64,000 nucleotides of DNA, taken from assembly GCA_025618425.1 (NCBI GenBank), contig CM046832.1:69919707-69983706 (forward strand), written 5' to 3'. The stretch comes from Heliocidaris tuberculata (taxonomy: Eukaryota > Echinodermata > Echinoidea > Camarodonta > Echinometridae). The notes beneath the pieces are model-generated. The model was not told the origin of the DNA and did not search any database. It saw nothing but the letters and a program-made list of their open reading frames with translations. The first letter of the stretch is position 1. Every line of letters begins with the position of its first letter. This document shows positions 60,918-64,000 of the stretch, in pieces. Position numbers and translations under genes: made by a program.

Positions 60918-60986
60918 ATGTACAAGATGAGTATGCAGGGAATGAGTAGGATGGATGGTCGATCGTCGCACATGCCACCAAATGAG
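60918..60986 (+). CDS. Second candidate alternative first exon of MCC
   Basis: After an in-frame TGA at 60873 the first ATG is at 60918, giving MYKMSMQGMSRMDGRSSHMP then PNE at a GAG|GTAATT donor (23 codons, phase 0). A start at the Met three codons later (60927) is equally possible. The phase matches the donor at 4591. The short, Met/Ser-rich leader ending in Glu resembles in style the brief leader of the vertebrate short MCC isoform, which as I recall also ends in Glu before LHSAAL; there is no real residue-level homology. The donor is only moderate. A chance ORF of this length is possible, so this is a weak call. Confidence 0.35.
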
Positions 60987-63900
60987 GTAATTTAGTCACT
61001 CTATAAAGAGTTATGATAGATTTATGGAGAGTGAAGTGTTGAAGAAATGATTTATGACTGAATTATATTTGAGTAAAATGCTGTGGAGTAGATCAGGTTT
61101 TCACAATTTTATGTGTATGTTTAGTTTCAGAGTCTATCAGTGTTTGTATGGTGAGGGAATATATGAGTGAACTTGTAACCAGTAGTGTAGTCCTATAGTC
61201 AGTGATATGACAGTACATTTCCCTGGTATAACTGTGATAATACAGCAGTTAGTTACCTGTAGTGCAACTAAAGAAGAAGATAACTCTTTTCATTTTACTT
61301 ACCAAAGCCGATGTCATGAAAGTTCAAAGGTCATGAGAATAACAAAATCCTTTCTTTTGTAAATTTCATATGTTTGGACATGTAAAGCTCTGTATTTGAC
61401 AATTTAATTTTCAACCTGACTAATTTTTCATTGTAATCTGGCATGGTGAGTTAGCATTGTGGAATCTTGTCTTTCACGTATGGCTGGCTAATGATGACTG
61501 TATGGCTGTGTTAATTCACGTTTGTAGATAATGTTTCATCCTTTCCTATTGATTTTTATTCTCACACTGCAAATGATGAATTACATGAATCTCAGTTTTC
61601 CTCACACTCTGCAAATTGTGTTTTTTCTAACAATATAGTAGGCCTATACATTACCAGCTGAATACTGTAGAAGTATTATATTCATCACCTTTAATATTTT
61701 TCGTAAGCAGCTCTTGTAGCAATGAAGAGTGATTTGGTAAAATGTTTCACATGAAATTTTGAGTCGAGTGTAAGAATTATGCTTGAAATTTGAATGTGGT
61801 ACTGATTGTAAACTGTTCTATTATTAGAAGTAGTATACTTGTAACTCTGTTTTCTTATTCTTTCTTTCTGTCTGAATACTGCTCTTATCAACATATACTG
61901 GTATTGATTGAAGCAAAGCTCAACTGCTTCAACGTGACAGATTTAATTTCTTACTCAAATGTAACAACCTTTGTGTGAGGGAGAAGGGGGGGGGGTGCTT
62001 CCAACACCAATACATGTTTCTCGATCACACAATCAAGGTGTGTTTTTAATGGAATAACTGAAAAAATAGCCTTTGAGTGGAAACTGTGATTTGATGTGTT
62101 GATTGACCCTGAGATGTAATTGTGCGCAAACCAGCTTGTGTCCCATGTGTACTGCTATTTTGCTAGTCTGGAAGTGGAGACTGAAATGTTTTACCATGAT
62201 CTAGATTCTACATGAGAATTATTGCGAAATTTTGACTTCTAACACTGTAAGAGCAGATTATGTGTAAGCTATATCGCACAATGTTGATCACTTTTTGTCT
62301 TTGATGTTTTTCTCTCTAGTGTATGATTACTTTATTTTCTTTTCATGACCAAGATTTATAAACCAGCCACTCGCACTCACAGTACAACCGAATTGTATTG
62401 AAACAAATGTTACAACTTATAAAATTAGATGATAGGCCTATTGCCTTTATAAATTTTCAAAGTCTCTGTTGTTTAGTGCTGTATCGTTACCTAACAGTCT
62501 TGATTTGATCAGTATTTCTAGTCTAGCATATAACTAAGATATATTAATATGTGAAAAACAAGTTTGTGTTCCATAATCAGCTTGACTTGATTTTGCCTGT
62601 TGAGCCTGCGTTCTCAGTCTATAGTTACGTACATGTATCATTTAGTAGCAAACCACTGTGTAACCTTGTTTAGAGGGTAGAAATAGTGTGGATATTATTT
62701 CCATCCTCCTGTGACCTTGTCTGGTTGTGAGCATTTGCCACTTGTGGGCTATATAGTGATTGAATTCAGCAAGAATTAGTTCATCTGCACCTGATATTCG
62801 TTTACCTGTTCAATGAAAGCTAACTGGATAATGTGATGATTGTTAGCTAATTGGAGGCTAGAGAATTAACCTGAAGCGGAATAGTTCCCCTTTGGACTTT
62901 ATAGGAGGTCAATAGTACCATTGTGTCAAAGTTATCAAATCATATTTTATCCAGCTCTGCTTAGTTTCTGGGAAAGTTCTATAAGCAATATTTAGTATTG
63001 TTTTTACTCTTTTTATTTTTACCTCATATATTTCAGCAATGTTGATAGTAGTAATTAGATGTTGAGTTCTTCTTGAGGTTAATCAGAAAATCTTTTGTAT
63101 TAATTTGTTACAACAGTCCTCCCTATCCATCCATAAAAAAAAAACTTTTATGAATTAAAATTGAGTATATCAAAATGCTGTCAACAAAACTTTCCTAAAC
63201 ATCTTTCATTCCTATTGATCTGCATCAGTGCACACTTCTCATTTCCATTTCCCATTTATCACTAGAATGTGGCCATCAGTGATCAAATCAAGGATGTTAA
63301 ATTGACCATCTTTCTTCTGAACTGACAATTTGCTCAATTTCACATCTGTATGGCATGACCTAGTCATATCCAAAGAATTGAAGAACTTTACCCATAGGAT
63401 ATTGTTTTCATGGTTATTCTTGTAAAGATTTGTTTGAATCCAGAGCATATGTTCAGTCTTATGGAGGCCATAATGATTGAAAAATTCATGTGACTTGTGT
63501 TTGTTCTATATGGAGATCTCTTGCCTGAACAATCATTGTTTTGCTGTTTTAAAACTAAATTCAAGTTGTCCCAAAATATGAAGGCCTATTTGGATATCTC
63601 CAGGATCTCTGACTGTAGAATTCGGGTTTGCCATGTCCTTTGCTGAACTAATGAACCTTGAATATGACAGTCTTCCAACTGTATTTTGACCAGCTGGAAT
63701 TCTGGTCTCAAATGGATTTCAGTGGCGATTGCTTTATTGGTCATTCATTACTGACCACAGACAGCTTCATTGATGGATTTACTCATTCACTGCCACAGCA
63801 GGAAAGTCTTTCATCATAGAAGACTGAACTTGTTTTGTGTGAGCATGGACCCTACATGGTTACCACAAGGATCCATGGTGTGAAGAGGTACAGATGAATG

Positions 63901-64000
63901 GCACTTCTGATTTTAGAATGCTGTAGTTTCCCTGCTGCTCAGCATGGCAGAACATCTGCCTGTCCTGAGTTGATATGCAGAAATGAAACCTCTCTTAGCC
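60987..64000. other. Intron sequence to the window edge
   Basis: AT-rich, with a 10-G run at 61986-61995 and TACATGTA near 62630. I searched for an acceptor followed by the expected common MCC exon (LHSAALASLK-like) and found none. No element ends recognised. Confidence 0.5.

Larger units (their letters stand above)
4592..64000 (+). other. MCC: Very long MCC intron (runs off the window)
   Basis: From the GTAAGT donor at 4592 no exon matching the expected downstream MCC coding segment (LHSAAL, then the coiled coil) was found to the end, so the intron is at least 59.4 kb. It hosts nearly all the mobile elements and repeats listed here, plus two candidate alternative first exons (34302 and 60918). 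A very long intron between the EF-hand exons and the common body, containing the short-isoform start, would match the vertebrate gene layout as I remember it. Confidence 0.7.

Noticed and set aside
60000..64000. Common MCC exon starting LHSAAL-like
   Set aside because: No acceptor followed by the expected coding segment was seen on the + strand.
1..64000. tRNA, rRNA, CRISPR arrays, operons
   Set aside because: No cloverleaf with A/B boxes, no rRNA-like text and no regularly spaced repeats with unique spacers; the tandem arrays found are minisatellites.

Overview
This is eukaryotic, AT-rich, intron-dominated DNA, most likely from a marine deuterostome invertebrate and probably a sea urchin. 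The reasons are one metazoan gene with long introns, the recurrent octamer TACATGTA, the motif TAGGCCTA, and many short inverted-repeat elements of types I associate with echinoderm genomes. No bacterial, organellar or structural-RNA genes were seen.

The only gene I recognise is MCC (mutated in colorectal cancers), on the + strand. Two exons near the left end (3141-3457 and 4446-4591) encode the EF-hand region of the long isoform and the conserved segment reading SWPASSDNSLG / SGARDL / FLELANT. The exon before them and all exons after them (the coiled-coil body) lie outside the window. Everything from 4592 to the right edge therefore appears to be one intron of more than 59 kb.

Two short ORFs inside that intron look like candidate alternative first exons: 34302-34451 and 60918-60986. 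Each has an in-frame stop upstream, an ATG, and a GT donor in phase 0. The donor after the second long-isoform exon is also in phase 0, so all three could splice to the same downstream MCC exon. In vertebrates a short MCC isoform likewise starts from its own first exon. This is inference and needs transcript data.

The rest is a mosaic of mobile elements. Several non-autonomous elements are bounded by TTAA with short inverted ends: 4737-5036, 8295-8879, 11070-11812, 13378-13748, 16268-16648, 40533-41987, 45860-46434, 47732-48330, 49799-50196 and 52191-52491. The richest structures are a foldback element at 40058-42815 split by a TTAA element carrying a CpG-rich acidic ORF, and a Helitron-like repeat array at 45625-48554 holding three nested elements. 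In both cases an empty insertion site can be read from a second copy within the same host element. Other features are a LINE 3' fragment (57825-58204), two minisatellites (22262-22732, 57430-57750), a six-copy family of short hairpins, simple repeats, and long G-tracts that all lie on the MCC sense strand.

All calls come from reading the sequence by eye. Family assignments rest on memory of conserved motifs, not on searches.
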